DNA from: Nocardia alni
GTDB lineage: Bacteria > Actinomycetota > Actinomycetes > Mycobacteriales > Mycobacteriaceae
Direction: 5' to 3'
NCBI RefSeq assembly: GCF_019038435.1
Contig: NZ_JAGPOX010000055.1
Coordinates: 1-56,213, forward strand
DNA: 56,213 nt
A program made the position numbers and the translations under genes. How positions within the stretch are numbered: the first letter of the stretch is position 1; each line of letters opens with the position of its first letter. The notes beneath the pieces are model-generated. The model made no database searches, was not told where the DNA came from, and saw only the letters and a program-made list of their open reading frames with translations. This document shows positions 1 through 8,802 of the stretch, one piece after another.

Positions 1-726
1 GGGCGGACCGGTGCGCGCGGCGTGCGCGAGGCCCTGGATGTGGCTGCGGCGGTGCGTCGTTCGGCGCGTCTGGAGCTGGCAGGGGTCGGCGGCTACGAGG
101 GCGCTCTGGCGCACGACCGCAGTCCCGAGGGTGTCGCGGCCGTGCGCGGCTATCTGGACGAGCTGGCTCGCCTGCACCGCGAACTCGCCGACTCCTCTCC
201 GCGCCCGGCGATCGTCACCGCTGGTGGCAGCGCGTATCCGGATCTGGTGATCGAGCGCCTGGCAGGCTTGGCCGACGAGACCGATGCCACGGTGATGCTG
301 CGGTCGGGCGCTTATCTCGTGCACGACGACGGCTTCTATTCCGGCATCTCCCCGCTGGCCGCCCCGCGCGCCGGGCGGGCGCTGCGCTCGGCCATGCACG
401 GCTGGGCACGCACGGTGTCCCACCCGGAACCGGAGCTCGCGCTGCTGGACGCCGGAAAGCGGGATTTTCCCTACGACGAGGGGCTGCCGGTGCCGCAACG
501 AGTTTCGGGCGGGCCGACCCCGGTCGGTGCGCATGTGCCGAAGCTCAACGATCAGCACGCCTTTCTGCGTCTACCGGAGGGCGGCGAGATATCCGTGGGT
601 GACGTGGTGCGCCTGGGTCTGTCGCATCCGTGCACGGCCTTCGACAAGTGGCGCCTGATCCCGGTGATCGACGACGCCGAGGCGCAGCGGCCGCGGGTCG
701 TCGACCTCGTGCACACGTTCTTCTGA
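1..726 (+). CDS. PLP-dependent D-amino-acid / D-glucosaminate deaminase, 5' partial
   Basis: The reading frame is open from base 1 (GRTGARGV... upstream of the first possible start at 22), so the gene begins outside the window; about 240 C-terminal residues are present. The end resembles fold-type III PLP enzymes of the D-threonine aldolase / D-serine dehydratase-like family: a beta-domain with the C-terminal H-x-C-x-x-x-D pattern (HPCTAFDKW) that binds the catalytic metal. These enzymes deaminate D-amino acids or 2-amino-2-deoxy-aldonates. Followed after 24 bp by a D-aminoacylase homologue, then KDPG aldolase and a gluconate-type permease, so D-glucosaminate to 2-keto-3-deoxygluconate plus ammonia is the reaction I favour (inference). 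The PLP lysine is outside the window. A plain D-serine/D-threonine deaminase is the alternative. Confidence 0.75.
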   Translation, partial: GRTGARGVREALDVAAAVRRSARLELAGVGGYEGALAHDRSPEGVAAVRGYLDELARLHRELADSSPRPAIVTAGGSAYPDLVIERLAGLADETDATVMLRSGAYLVHDDGFYSGISPLAAPRAGRALRSAMHGWARTVSHPEPELALLDAGKRDFPYDEGLPVPQRVSGGPTPVGAHVPKLNDQHAFLRLPEGGEISVGDVVRLGLSHPCTAFDKWRLIPVIDDAEAQRPRVVDLVHTFF

Positions 727-750
727 TCTGCGGCTGGGCGGCGAAAGACA

Positions 751-2391
751 GTGAGTGACCTACTGATTCGCGATATCGACGTCGTCGATGGGACCGGTAG
801 GAACCGATTCCGCGGCGATGTCACGGTGACGGACGGAGTGATCACCGCGATCGGCGGATCGGGTACCCTACCCGGCGGCGGTCGAGTCATCGAGGGTGAG
901 AACCTCGTGCTGGCACCGGGTTTCATCGATATGCACGCGCATTCGGATCTGCACCTGCTCACCGAGCCCGGGCATTTCCCGAAGATCAGCCAGGGCGTCA
1001 CCACCGAGGTGATCGGCCAGGACGGGCTGTCCTATGCGCCCGTGGACGAGGCCGCTCTGGCGGTCCTGCGCCGCCAGATCGCCGGATGGAACGGCAATCC
1101 CGTGGATCTGGACTTCTCCTGGCGCACCGTCGGGGAGTACCTGGACCGTCTCGACGCCGGAATCACGCCCAACGCGGCGTATCTGGTACCGCAGGGCACG
1201 TTGCGGCTGCTCGTCGTCGGGTCCGAGCGGCGTGCGGCAACCCGGGCCGAGATCGACCGCATGTGCGCGCTGCTCGCGCAGGGCCTGGCCGAGGGGGCGG
1301 TCGGTATGTCCAGCGGATTGACCTATACGCCCGGAATGTACGCGGCTACAGGGGAATTGGCGACATTGTGCGAGGTGGTCGCCGCGGCGGGCGGCTTCTA
1401 CGCGCCGCACACCCGCTCCTACGGCGCGGGCGCCCTGGACGCCTACGCCGAGATGATCGGCTTGGCCCGCAGCACCGGCTGCGCAGTGCATCTGACCCAT
1501 GCCACCATGAACTTCGCCGAGAACCGCGGGCGCGCACCGGAACTGCTCGCCATGATCGACGCGGCGCTGGCGCAGGGCTGTGACATCAGCCTCGATACCT
1601 ACCCGTATCTGCCCGGATCCACCACCCTGGCGGCGATGCTGCCGAGTTGGGCGTATTCCGGTGGGCCGGACGCGGTGCTGGCGCGCCTGGACGATCCGGC
1701 CGAGCGGGAGCGGATCACCGCCGACGTGACGGTGCACGGCTCGGACGGCTGCCACGGGGTCACGATCGACTGGGAGACCATCCAGATCGCCGGCGTCGCC
1801 AACGCCGAGCTGAGCAGCTACACCGGGTGCACCATCGCCGAGATCGGCGAGAGGGAAGGCGTTGCGCCGGTGGAGGTTTTCTTCGATCTGTTGCGGCGTG
1901 ACGAGCTCGCGACCACAATCCTGCAGCATGTCGGGCACGAGGAGAATGTGCGGGCCATCATGCGGCACTCGCGCCATATGGGCGGCAGCGACGGGCTGCT
2001 GGTGGGTGAACGGCCGCATCCCCGGGCCTGGGGCACCTTTCCGCGCTATCTGGGCCGCTACACGCGGGAGCTGGGCGTACTCGGGCTGGAGGACTGCGTG
2101 CATCACCTGACCGGGCGTCCCGCGCAGCGGCTGGGTCTGCGTGATCGCGGCCTGATCCGTACCGGTCACGCTGCGGACCTGGTGCTCTTCGATCCCGAAA
2201 CAGTCTGTGACACAGCGACCTTCGAGCACCCCAAACAGCAGGCGCAAGGGATCGTGCACGTGTTGGTCAACGGCGTGTTCGCCATTGATACCGGCGCCCC
2301 GACGGGTGTGCTGGCCGGGCGGGCACTACGCCGGGATCCGGTGTCCGGAGGCGTGTCTGCCGTCTCCCATGAACAGAAGGGTGTCCGTTGA
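751..2391 (+). CDS. N-acyl-D-amino-acid deacylase family; possible N-acetyl-D-glucosaminate deacetylase
   Basis: 546 residues, amidohydrolase superfamily. Metal-binding motif GFIDMHAHSD lies near residues 56-65, further histidines in HLTHATMNF, the DTYPYLPGST stretch, and the family signature GGSDG followed by HPRAWGTFPRYLGRY near residues 410-435; the C-terminal strand domain (GHAADLVLFDPETV) is complete. The family removes N-acyl groups from D-amino acids; in chitin-oxidising bacteria a member deacetylates N-acetyl-D-glucosaminate (2-acetamido-2-deoxygluconate). Start GTG at 751; no other in-frame start fits and the ribosome binding site is weak. Its stop overlaps the TTG start of the aldolase gene. 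The pathway role is inferred from neighbours; the protein family is clear. Confidence 0.85.
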   Translation: MSDLLIRDIDVVDGTGRNRFRGDVTVTDGVITAIGGSGTLPGGGRVIEGENLVLAPGFIDMHAHSDLHLLTEPGHFPKISQGVTTEVIGQDGLSYAPVDEAALAVLRRQIAGWNGNPVDLDFSWRTVGEYLDRLDAGITPNAAYLVPQGTLRLLVVGSERRAATRAEIDRMCALLAQGLAEGAVGMSSGLTYTPGMYAATGELATLCEVVAAAGGFYAPHTRSYGAGALDAYAEMIGLARSTGCAVHLTHATMNFAENRGRAPELLAMIDAALAQGCDISLDTYPYLPGSTTLAAMLPSWAYSGGPDAVLARLDDPAERERITADVTVHGSDGCHGVTIDWETIQIAGVANAELSSYTGCTIAEIGEREGVAPVEVFFDLLRRDELATTILQHVGHEENVRAIMRHSRHMGGSDGLLVGERPHPRAWGTFPRYLGRYTRELGVLGLEDCVHHLTGRPAQRLGLRDRGLIRTGHAADLVLFDPETVCDTATFEHPKQQAQGIVHVLVNGVFAIDTGAPTGVLAGRALRRDPVSGGVSAVSHEQKGVR

Positions 2392-3008
2392 CCACCGCGA
2401 TGGACGTGATTCATGGTGACCGCGTGCTCACCGTCGTGCGCGCACCACATATCCCCGATCCGCTGGCCCTGGTCGATGCCTTGGCCGGTGCGGGAATCCG
2501 GGCCGTGGAACTGACATTCACCACCCCGGATGTGCTGGAGGCGTTGAGATCCGCGGCGGCCTCGGCGCGTGCCGTCGTCGGCGCGGGGACCGTGCTGACC
2601 GGGGAGCAGGCCGAGGCGGCCATCGATGCGGGGGCGCGATTCCTCGTCACGCCCGGACTGCGCCCGGCCGTGGCGCGCGCCGCCGGCCGGCACGACATCC
2701 CTGTCGTGATGGGCGCTTTCACTCCGAGCGAGGTGATGGACGCCCTGGATATGGGCGCGGCGGCGGTGAAGATCTTTCCCGCCCGTGCCCTGGGTCCCGG
2801 TTACCTGAAGGATCTGCACGGCCCCTTTCCGGACGCCGCGCTCATCCCCTCCGGCGGCGTGAACGCCGGCAACGCCGCTGAATTCCTCGCGCACGGCGCG
2901 GCGGCGGTCACCGCCGGCACCGACGTCGTCGCACCCGCGGCTGTCGCCGCGGGACGGTGGTCCGAGATCGCCTCGCGTGCGGCGTCTTTCGTCAGATCCA
3001 TGAAGTGA
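2388..3008 (+). CDS. eda: 2-dehydro-3-deoxy-6-phosphogluconate (KDPG) aldolase
   Basis: 206 residues, class I aldolase TIM barrel. The Schiff-base lysine is K128 in AAAVKIFPA, the general-base glutamate is E41 in AVELTFTTP, and the phosphate-binding IPSGGVN loop is near residue 150. Cleaves KDPG to pyruvate and glyceraldehyde 3-phosphate. TTG start (TTGA overlap with the preceding stop); an ATG at 2400 would remove only four residues. Co-transcribed with deaminase, deacetylase and permease genes. Its substrate needs a 2-keto-3-deoxygluconate kinase, which is not in the window and may lie just upstream of base 1. Confidence 0.9.
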   Translation: MTTAMDVIHGDRVLTVVRAPHIPDPLALVDALAGAGIRAVELTFTTPDVLEALRSAAASARAVVGAGTVLTGEQAEAAIDAGARFLVTPGLRPAVARAAGRHDIPVVMGAFTPSEVMDALDMGAAAVKIFPARALGPGYLKDLHGPFPDAALIPSGGVNAGNAAEFLAHGAAAVTAGTDVVAPAAVAAGRWSEIASRAASFVRSMK

Positions 3009-3021
3009 GATAGGGACAACG

Positions 3022-4470
3022 ATGTCTGTCGTCGACTGGCTCCGCACTACCACCCCGGGCCTGCTGATACTGTGTGGCCTCGCGATCGCGATACTGCTGT
3101 TCGCGATCATCCGGTTCAAGCTGGAGCCGTTCATCGCGCTGCTGCTGACCTCCCTGGTCTTGGCGCTGGCGGCCGGACTACCGGTGTCCAAACTCGTCGG
3201 CACACCGTTGAAATCCTCGGATTCGGTGCTGGAGACCGGATTCGGCGGCATTCTGGGCCACATCTCGGTGATCATCGGCCTCGGTACGGTGCTCGGCGCG
3301 ATCCTGGAGCGCTCGGGCGGCGCGGATGTGCTGGCCGCGAGGTTGCAGAAGCTGTTCGGGCGTAGGGGCGCTCCGGTCGCCATGGGTCTGGTCGGTTTGA
3401 TCTTCGGTATTCCGGTGTTCTTCGATATCGGCATCTTCGTGCTCGCCCCGCTGATCTATGTGGCCGCCAAGCGCGGTGGCGGATCGCTGGTCCTGTATGC
3501 GATGCCGATGGTCGCGGGTCTGTCCATGACCCATGCATTTCTGCCCCCGCACCCGGGGCCGGTGGCGATCGGCGGACTGATGGGCGTGAGCTTGGGCTGG
3601 CTGATCCTGATGGGCCTGGTGTGCGGTCTGCCGGGGTTCATCGCGGCGGGCATCGTCTGGGGTTCGTTCATCGGCAAGCGGGTCATCGTGGATGTGCCGC
3701 AGGAGTTCCTGGCCGCCGAACCCGAACGCACCGAAACGCAGGAGAATTCGGAAGAGGGCACGTCCGAGACGCAGGAGCCCGCGCCGGAGAAGAAGGCCCC
3801 GTCGCTGGGAGTGGTCGGCGGGATCATCGCCATCCCACTGATACTGATCCTCGGCGCCACATTCGGCAGCCAGCTGTTGAAGGCGAAATCCACACTGCTC
3901 GAGGTGCTCACCTTCCTGGGCAACCCGGCGGTGGCGCTGCTGATCGCGGTGCTGGTCGCGTTCTATGTGCTGGGACTGCGGCGCGGCTCGACCGTGCAGG
4001 AACTCGGTGAGCTGACCGCGTCCTCCCTGCGCCCGGTGGGCATGCTGCTGTTGGTGATCGGCGCGGGTGCGTTCTTCGGCGCGGTCATCTCGGCAACCGG
4101 CATCGGAAAGGTCCTGGCGCACAGCATGTCCGAGGCGGGTATGCCGGTGATCGTGCTCGCCTACGTGATCAGCTGCGGACTGCGCATCGCCCAGGGCTCG
4201 GCCACCGTCGCGATCGTCGCCACCGCCGGAATCGTCGGTCCCCTGGTGGAAGGACACGGCTATTCGCAGATGTCGCTGGCGCTGATAGCCATGGCCGTCA
4301 GCGCCGGCTCGATCATCCTGAGCCACGTCAACGACGGCGGCTTCTGGATGGTCTCGAAATTCTTCAACCTATCGGTCAAACAAACCCTGCAGACCTGGAG
4401 CGTGCTGGAAACCGTGCTGTCGGTAGTGAGTTTCGCGGTAGCCGCGATCCTGTTCGAGATCGTCAGCTGA
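3022..4470 (+). CDS. GntP-family aldonate:H+ symporter
   Basis: 482 residues with 12 or more hydrophobic segments. Begins with a typical GntP first helix (GLLILCGLAIAILLFAIIRF), carries the conserved IFGIPVFFDIGIFVLAPL segment near 130-150 and PPHPGPVAIGGLMG near 175. A polar, Glu-rich cytoplasmic linker (about 228-258) sits in the middle, as is common in the family, and the end carries a helix followed by SHVNDGGFWM. GntP proteins import gluconate and related aldonates, which suits uptake of N-acetylglucosaminate or glucosaminate. It follows the aldolase by 13 bp with a GATAGGGACA ribosome binding region and is the last gene of the operon. Confidence 0.88.
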   Translation: MSVVDWLRTTTPGLLILCGLAIAILLFAIIRFKLEPFIALLLTSLVLALAAGLPVSKLVGTPLKSSDSVLETGFGGILGHISVIIGLGTVLGAILERSGGADVLAARLQKLFGRRGAPVAMGLVGLIFGIPVFFDIGIFVLAPLIYVAAKRGGGSLVLYAMPMVAGLSMTHAFLPPHPGPVAIGGLMGVSLGWLILMGLVCGLPGFIAAGIVWGSFIGKRVIVDVPQEFLAAEPERTETQENSEEGTSETQEPAPEKKAPSLGVVGGIIAIPLILILGATFGSQLLKAKSTLLEVLTFLGNPAVALLIAVLVAFYVLGLRRGSTVQELGELTASSLRPVGMLLLVIGAGAFFGAVISATGIGKVLAHSMSEAGMPVIVLAYVISCGLRIAQGSATVAIVATAGIVGPLVEGHGYSQMSLALIAMAVSAGSIILSHVNDGGFWMVSKFFNLSVKQTLQTWSVLETVLSVVSFAVAAILFEIVS

Positions 4471-4483
4471 TCACCGACCCGGG

Positions 4484-4517
4484 CCGGGGCGCAGGACCTT
4501 GGTGCGGTCGGCCCCGG
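4484..4517. terminator. hairpin between convergent permease and monooxygenase genes
   Basis: CCGGGGC (4484-4490) pairs with GCCCCGG (4511-4517) around a 20-base loop, in the 64-bp gap between the stops at 4470 and 4535. Placement suggests a bidirectional terminator. No U-run is present, as usual in actinobacteria. Confidence 0.4.
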
Positions 4518-4534
4518 AATACCCGTTGGACGCC

Positions 4535-5884
4535 CTATGCGTTCGCCGGTGTGGGCTCGGTGCCCAGGCCGCCGAACATCTTGCGCTTCAGCGGGGGACA
4601 TGCCTCGGCGAGACGAAAGATCGTGCGGCCGAGGGATCGGGTGAGGCGGCTGTGGGAGACCGCCTGCTCGGCCGCTTTCATCGAGGCGCGTACCGCGGCG
4701 AAGCCGTAGGTGAGCATCTCGGTCTCGTAGTCGTGCAGGGCGGGGAGCAGTTCCTGCTCGCCGTGTGCGACGGAGATCAGTCGGTCGCGCAGTTCGTGGG
4801 CGTCGCGCAGGGCGACGTTCGCGCCGATGCCCCGGAACGGGGTCATGCTGTGGATGGCGTCGCCGAGCAGGGTGACGACTGTGGTCGGCCAGGGATCGAC
4901 CGGGATGGAGGTGCGGATCGGCAGCAGGGTCACGGTTTCCGGGTCACCTCCTGTGATCAGCTCGCGCAGTTCCGGTGACCAGCCGGTGGTGAGGCGGTCC
5001 ACGAGGTCGCGAAGTTCGCTGGGTCGCAACGATTCCAGCTCGCGATCGACCGGATAGTCGCCGCGCCGGGCCGAATAGCTCCAGAACACGTAGGGTTCGG
5101 TGTTGTCGAACAGCGCGCCCGGATGCAGTTCGGCGACGCCGTCGTTGCCGCCGATTCCGCCCGACGCGGGATCGGGCCGGGAGAATATGTGTGGGGCGGC
5201 GAACATTCCGCCCCTCCGCGCCGGCATGACCGCGATGGGCGAGGCTTGCAGGCGTGGTGCGAGTCGTGCCTCGCCTCCAGGGGTGAGCATGTATTTGCCC
5301 GCGATGCTGACGATTCCGGTGTCCACCCGTTCGGCGTGCGGAAGCAGCTGGGCGCGCACCCGTGAGGTCGCGCCGTCCGCCCCGACCAGCACATCTCCGA
5401 CAGCCGTGGTGCCGTCCGCGAATTCGGCCTCTACCCGGCCGCCGGGCAGGTGGCGGTAGCCGGTGATGGCCTTGTCGTAGTGCACGATATCGTCCAGATC
5501 CGACAGCAGGATCTGGCGCAGCGTAATGCGGCTGATGCCGAAGTTCCGGTCCACGTCCCCGGTCGGCCTGCCCTCGATGGTCGTCATATCGAGATCCAGG
5601 AGCATCTCGAAATGTTCTGTGGCAAAGCCGAATCCGGAGTCGGGATCATTCTCCCCGGCGCTCGCCACGAATGCGCGGTACAGGTGCTCGGGCAGCAGCT
5701 CGTACAGCGCCCGGCTGCCGCGCGGGCTGATATGGATGCGGAAGCCCTGCAGCCGGTCGGTGCGGTGCCGGTCTCGCTCGTAGACCGCGACGCTCACCCC
5801 CGCCTTGCGCAGGCCGTGCGCCAGGGCGAGGCCGCCGATACCGCCACCGGCGACAATAACGTGCAGAGAGTTGTTGGGGGACAT
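4535..5884 (-). CDS. FAD-dependent aromatic-ring monooxygenase (PHBH-like group A)
   Basis: 449 residues. The Rossmann GxGxxG motif is VAGGGIGGLALAHGLRKAG at residues 11-29 with the acidic ribose ligand in VYERD; the second FAD motif GDAIHSMTPFRGIGANVALRDA lies near 335-355. This is the group A flavoprotein hydroxylase fold, using NAD(P)H and O2, typically on aromatics or antibiotics such as rifamycin or tetracyclines. Directly downstream of a marR gene on the same strand (46-bp gap), so probably under its control. The substrate cannot be read from sequence. Confidence 0.85.
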   Translation of the reverse strand: MSPNNSLHVIVAGGGIGGLALAHGLRKAGVSVAVYERDRHRTDRLQGFRIHISPRGSRALYELLPEHLYRAFVASAGENDPDSGFGFATEHFEMLLDLDMTTIEGRPTGDVDRNFGISRITLRQILLSDLDDIVHYDKAITGYRHLPGGRVEAEFADGTTAVGDVLVGADGATSRVRAQLLPHAERVDTGIVSIAGKYMLTPGGEARLAPRLQASPIAVMPARRGGMFAAPHIFSRPDPASGGIGGNDGVAELHPGALFDNTEPYVFWSYSARRGDYPVDRELESLRPSELRDLVDRLTTGWSPELRELITGGDPETVTLLPIRTSIPVDPWPTTVVTLLGDAIHSMTPFRGIGANVALRDAHELRDRLISVAHGEQELLPALHDYETEMLTYGFAAVRASMKAAEQAVSHSRLTRSLGRTIFRLAEACPPLKRKMFGGLGTEPTPANA

Positions 5885-5930
5885 CAGAATACACTTCCGA
5901 TCTGTTCAATTACCCATGTGGACAGGGGTT

Positions 5931-6413
5931 TCAAATCTGGCTCCAGCCGAAGGGCCGGTGACGACGCCGGGCGGCCCGTTGCTGTTCCAGGCCGTGCCGT
6001 TCCCAGGCGTCGGTCAATTTGGTAAGCAACTCGGTCAGGGCCACCACCTCGTTCGCCGTCCAGTCGGCGATCACGGCGCCGAAGACCTGTTCGCCGACCT
6101 GGAGGAACTGCGCGAGTTCTGCCCGCCCGGTCTCGGTGGCGGTGACCAGTACGGCCCGGCGGTCGGCCGGATCCGGCTCGGTGAGCACCAGGCCGGCGTC
6201 GGCCAGCACCCGGACATGCCGGGTGATCGAGGAGGGGAGCGCGTCCAGCCGTTCGGCCACCTCGCCCGCGCGGAGCGGACCATGCTCGGCGGCCTGTTGC
6301 AGGACGCCGAGCCGGACCGGATCGAATTCCCGCGCCTGCCCCTGGCGGTTGGCCTCGGCGAAGCGGGAGACGGTGCGAACCAACGCCGCGATCTGGTCCT
6401 TATTTGCTTCCAT
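5931..6413 (-). CDS. MarR-family transcriptional regulator
   Basis: 160 residues from ATG at 6413. A longer frame to 6476 would read through the promoter region and is unlikely. Winged helix: the recognition segment AGEVAERLDALPSSITRHVRVLADAGLV and the wing EPDPADRRAVLVTATETGRAEL are classical MarR. Such regulators repress a neighbouring efflux or oxygenase gene until a phenolic ligand binds; the FAD monooxygenase just downstream is the obvious target. A 6-bp inverted repeat lies across its start (6416-6436). A TATCGT hexamer six bases before the ATG suggests a leaderless mRNA. Confidence 0.88.
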   Translation of the reverse strand: MEANKDQIAALVRTVSRFAEANRQGQAREFDPVRLGVLQQAAEHGPLRAGEVAERLDALPSSITRHVRVLADAGLVLTEPDPADRRAVLVTATETGRAELAQFLQVGEQVFGAVIADWTANEVVALTELLTKLTDAWERHGLEQQRAARRRHRPFGWSQI

Positions 6414-6415
6414 GA

Positions 6416-6436
6416 AACAACGATAAAGTAGTTGTT
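6416..6436. promoter_or_regulatory. candidate MarR operator / marR promoter
   Basis: Perfect inverted repeat AACAAC (6416-6421) - N9 - GTTGTT (6431-6436), beginning three bases upstream of the marR ATG. A further GAAACAA copy (6442-6448) repeats the GAAACAA at 6414-6420. On the minus strand, TTGTTT, a 17-base spacer and TATCGT make a plausible -35/-10 pair covering the repeat. Position and symmetry fit autorepression. Confidence 0.5.
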
Positions 6437-6471
6437 CGCGTGAAACAAGTATTTCGATGCGGCCCTGGCTC

Positions 6472-6505
6472 TGCATGAGATTGCAGTCTCATGCATAATC
6501 ATCAC
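6472..6505 (+). promoter_or_regulatory. argC promoter with two tandem ARG boxes
   Basis: Box 1 is TGCAT-GAGA-TTGCA (6472-6485) and box 2 is TGCAT-AATC-ATCAC (6492-6505), start-to-start distance 20 bp. Both match the arginine-repressor consensus TGAAT-N4-ATTCA loosely. CATAAT at 6494-6499, inside box 2, is a good -10 with CTGCAT at 6471-6476 as a weak -35 (17-bp spacer). The same 11-base core TGCATAATCAT occurs before argG. Confidence 0.65.
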
Positions 6506-7600
6506 ATGGCGGATACCTCGAGTGGGCCCTTACGGCGGGTCGCGGTGGCTGGTGCGAGCGGTTACGCGGGCGGTGAGATCCTGCGGCTGCTGCTGGGGCA
6601 TCCCGAGTACCGAGCCGGGCGCCTCGAGATCGGGGCGGTGACCGGGGCGTCCAACGCCGGGACCGCGCTGGGGGAGTTGCAGCCGCACCTTCTGCCGCTG
6701 GCCGACCGGGTGCTGACCGAGACCACTCCCGAGATCCTGGCCGGGCACGACGTGGTGTTCCTGGGGCTGCCGCACGGGCAGTCCGGGGCCATCGCGAACG
6801 CGCTGCCCGACTCCACGGTGATCATCGACTGCGGCGCGGACTTCCGGCTCACCGATGCCAAGTTGTGGGAGAAATACTACAAGACCCCGCACGCGGGCAG
6901 CTGGCCCTATGGACTGCCGGAGCTTCCGGGCGGGCGGGACAGACTGCGCGGTGCGCGGCGGATCGCGGTGCCGGGCTGCTATCCGACGGTGGCGAGCCTG
7001 GCGCTGGCCCCGGCGGTCGCGGCGGGGATCGTCGAGCCCAGCGTGAACGTGGTCGCGGTCAGTGGAACCTCGGGCGCCGGGCGCAAACTCGATGTGGGAT
7101 TGCTGGGTTCGGAGGTGATGGGGTCGGCGCGCGCCTACAACATCGCGGGGGCACACCGGCATACGCCCGAGATCGCGCAGAATCTGAGGGCGGCGGCCGC
7201 CAGCGCCGCCGCGGGGCGTGAGTTCGACTGTGCCGGAGCCGATATCGCGGTCTCCTTCACCCCGGTGCTCGCGCCCATGGCGCGCGGCATCCTGGCCACC
7301 TGCACCGCGTCCACCGAGGTCGACGCCGCGCAGGCCCGGGCGGTGTACGAGAAGGCCTACGCCGATGAGCCGTTCGTTCATCTGCTGCCGCAAGGGCAAC
7401 TGCCGCAGACCGGTTCGGTCCTGGGCTCCAACGCCGTCACCCTCCAGGTCACCGTCGACGCCGACGCCGGACTGCTGGTGGTGATCGGCGCGATCGACAA
7501 CCTCACCAAGGGCACCGGCGGCGCTGCCGTGCAATCGATGAACCTGGCGCTCGGATTCGACGAAACCGCAGGACTTTCCACCGTAGGAGTGGCACCGTGA
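6506..7600 (+). CDS. argC: N-acetyl-gamma-glutamyl-phosphate reductase
   Basis: 364 residues from ATG at 6506. An upstream in-frame ATG at 6491 lies within the ARG box, so 6506 is preferred; it is six bases after a CATAAT -10 box, implying a leaderless transcript. NADP-binding VAVAGASGYAGGEILRLL is at the N terminus; the catalytic cysteine is C158 in VPGCYPT. Third step of arginine biosynthesis: NADPH-dependent reduction of N-acetylglutamyl phosphate to the semialdehyde. First gene of argCJBDFR; its TGA overlaps the GTG start of argJ. Confidence 0.95.
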   Translation: MADTSSGPLRRVAVAGASGYAGGEILRLLLGHPEYRAGRLEIGAVTGASNAGTALGELQPHLLPLADRVLTETTPEILAGHDVVFLGLPHGQSGAIANALPDSTVIIDCGADFRLTDAKLWEKYYKTPHAGSWPYGLPELPGGRDRLRGARRIAVPGCYPTVASLALAPAVAAGIVEPSVNVVAVSGTSGAGRKLDVGLLGSEVMGSARAYNIAGAHRHTPEIAQNLRAAAASAAAGREFDCAGADIAVSFTPVLAPMARGILATCTASTEVDAAQARAVYEKAYADEPFVHLLPQGQLPQTGSVLGSNAVTLQVTVDADAGLLVVIGAIDNLTKGTGGAAVQSMNLALGFDETAGLSTVGVAP

Positions 7601-8802
7601 CATCCACCGACAAACTGGTCCGCACGCAGGGCGTCACCGCACCGCTGGGCTTCCGCGCCGCGGGCATCGCCGCCGGAATCAAGAACAGCGGCAAGCCGGA
7701 TCTGGCCCTGGTGGTCAACGAGGGCCCGGACACCGCAGCGGCCGGAGTCTTCACCCGCAACAAGGTCAAGGCCGCGCCGGTGCTGTGGTCGCAGCAGGTG
7801 CTCACCGGCGCACATCTGCGCGCGGTCATCCTGAACTCCGGCGGCGCGAACGCCTGTACGGGTCCGGGCGGATTCCAGGACACCCACACCACCGCCGAAG
7901 AGCTGGCGAAGGCGTTGAGCAACTGGGGAACCGAGACCGGCGCGGGTGAGATCGCGGTCTGCTCGACCGGTTTGATCGGCGACCGGCTGCCGATGGACAA
8001 GGTACTGGCCGGGGTCGCGGAGATCGTGCACGAGATGGCCGGGGGCCTGTCCGGCGGGACCGACGCCGCGCACGCCATCATGACCACCGACACGGTCCCG
8101 AAGGAGGCGGCGTTTCACCACCACGACAAGTGGAACGTCGGCGGGATGGCCAAGGGCGCGGGCATGCTGGCGCCCTCCCTGGCGACGATGCTGGTGGTGC
8201 TGACCACCGACGCCGTGGCCACCCCCGAACAACTCGATGCCGCGCTGCGCAAGGCCACCGCGCGCACCTTCGACCGCCTGGACGTCGACGGATCCTGCTC
8301 CACCAACGACACGGTGCTGCTGCTGGCCAACGGTGCCAGCGAGGTCACGCCGTCGCAGGACGACCTCGATGCCGCGGTGCTGGCCGTCTGCGACGATCTG
8401 GCCGCCCAGTTGATGGCCGACGCCGAGGGTGTGACCAAGCGGGTCCTGGTGACCGTGCGGGGCGCGGTCAGCGAGGAGCAGGCGCTGACCGGCGCCCGCG
8501 CGGTGGCGCGCGACTCTTTGGTCAAGACAGCGTTCTTCGGCTCGGATCCGAACTGGGGCCGCGTGCTGGCCGCGATCGGCATCGCGCCGATCGAGCTGGA
8601 TCCGAACCGTATCTCGGTATCCTTCAACGGAAGTCCGGTCTGCATCGATGGCATGGGCGCGCCGGGCGCGCGCGATGTCGATCTGTCCGGCGCGGATATT
8701 CACGTCACGGTCGATCTCGGCCTTGGCGACGGTGAGGCCACCATCCGCACCACGGACCTGTCGCACGGGTACGTGGAAGAGAATTCGGCGTACAGCTCAT
8801 GA
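7597..8802 (+). CDS. argJ: ornithine acetyltransferase / glutamate N-acetyltransferase
   Basis: 401 residues. The self-cleavage motif KGAGMLAPSLATML places the nucleophile at T197, splitting the precursor into alpha and beta chains. Transfers the acetyl group from N-acetylornithine to glutamate, recycling acetate in the pathway; some members also use acetyl-CoA. No argA is visible in this window. GTG start in a 4-base overlap with argC; its end overlaps argB (ATGA). Confidence 0.95.
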   Translation: MTSTDKLVRTQGVTAPLGFRAAGIAAGIKNSGKPDLALVVNEGPDTAAAGVFTRNKVKAAPVLWSQQVLTGAHLRAVILNSGGANACTGPGGFQDTHTTAEELAKALSNWGTETGAGEIAVCSTGLIGDRLPMDKVLAGVAEIVHEMAGGLSGGTDAAHAIMTTDTVPKEAAFHHHDKWNVGGMAKGAGMLAPSLATMLVVLTTDAVATPEQLDAALRKATARTFDRLDVDGSCSTNDTVLLLANGASEVTPSQDDLDAAVLAVCDDLAAQLMADAEGVTKRVLVTVRGAVSEEQALTGARAVARDSLVKTAFFGSDPNWGRVLAAIGIAPIELDPNRISVSFNGSPVCIDGMGAPGARDVDLSGADIHVTVDLGLGDGEATIRTTDLSHGYVEENSAYSS

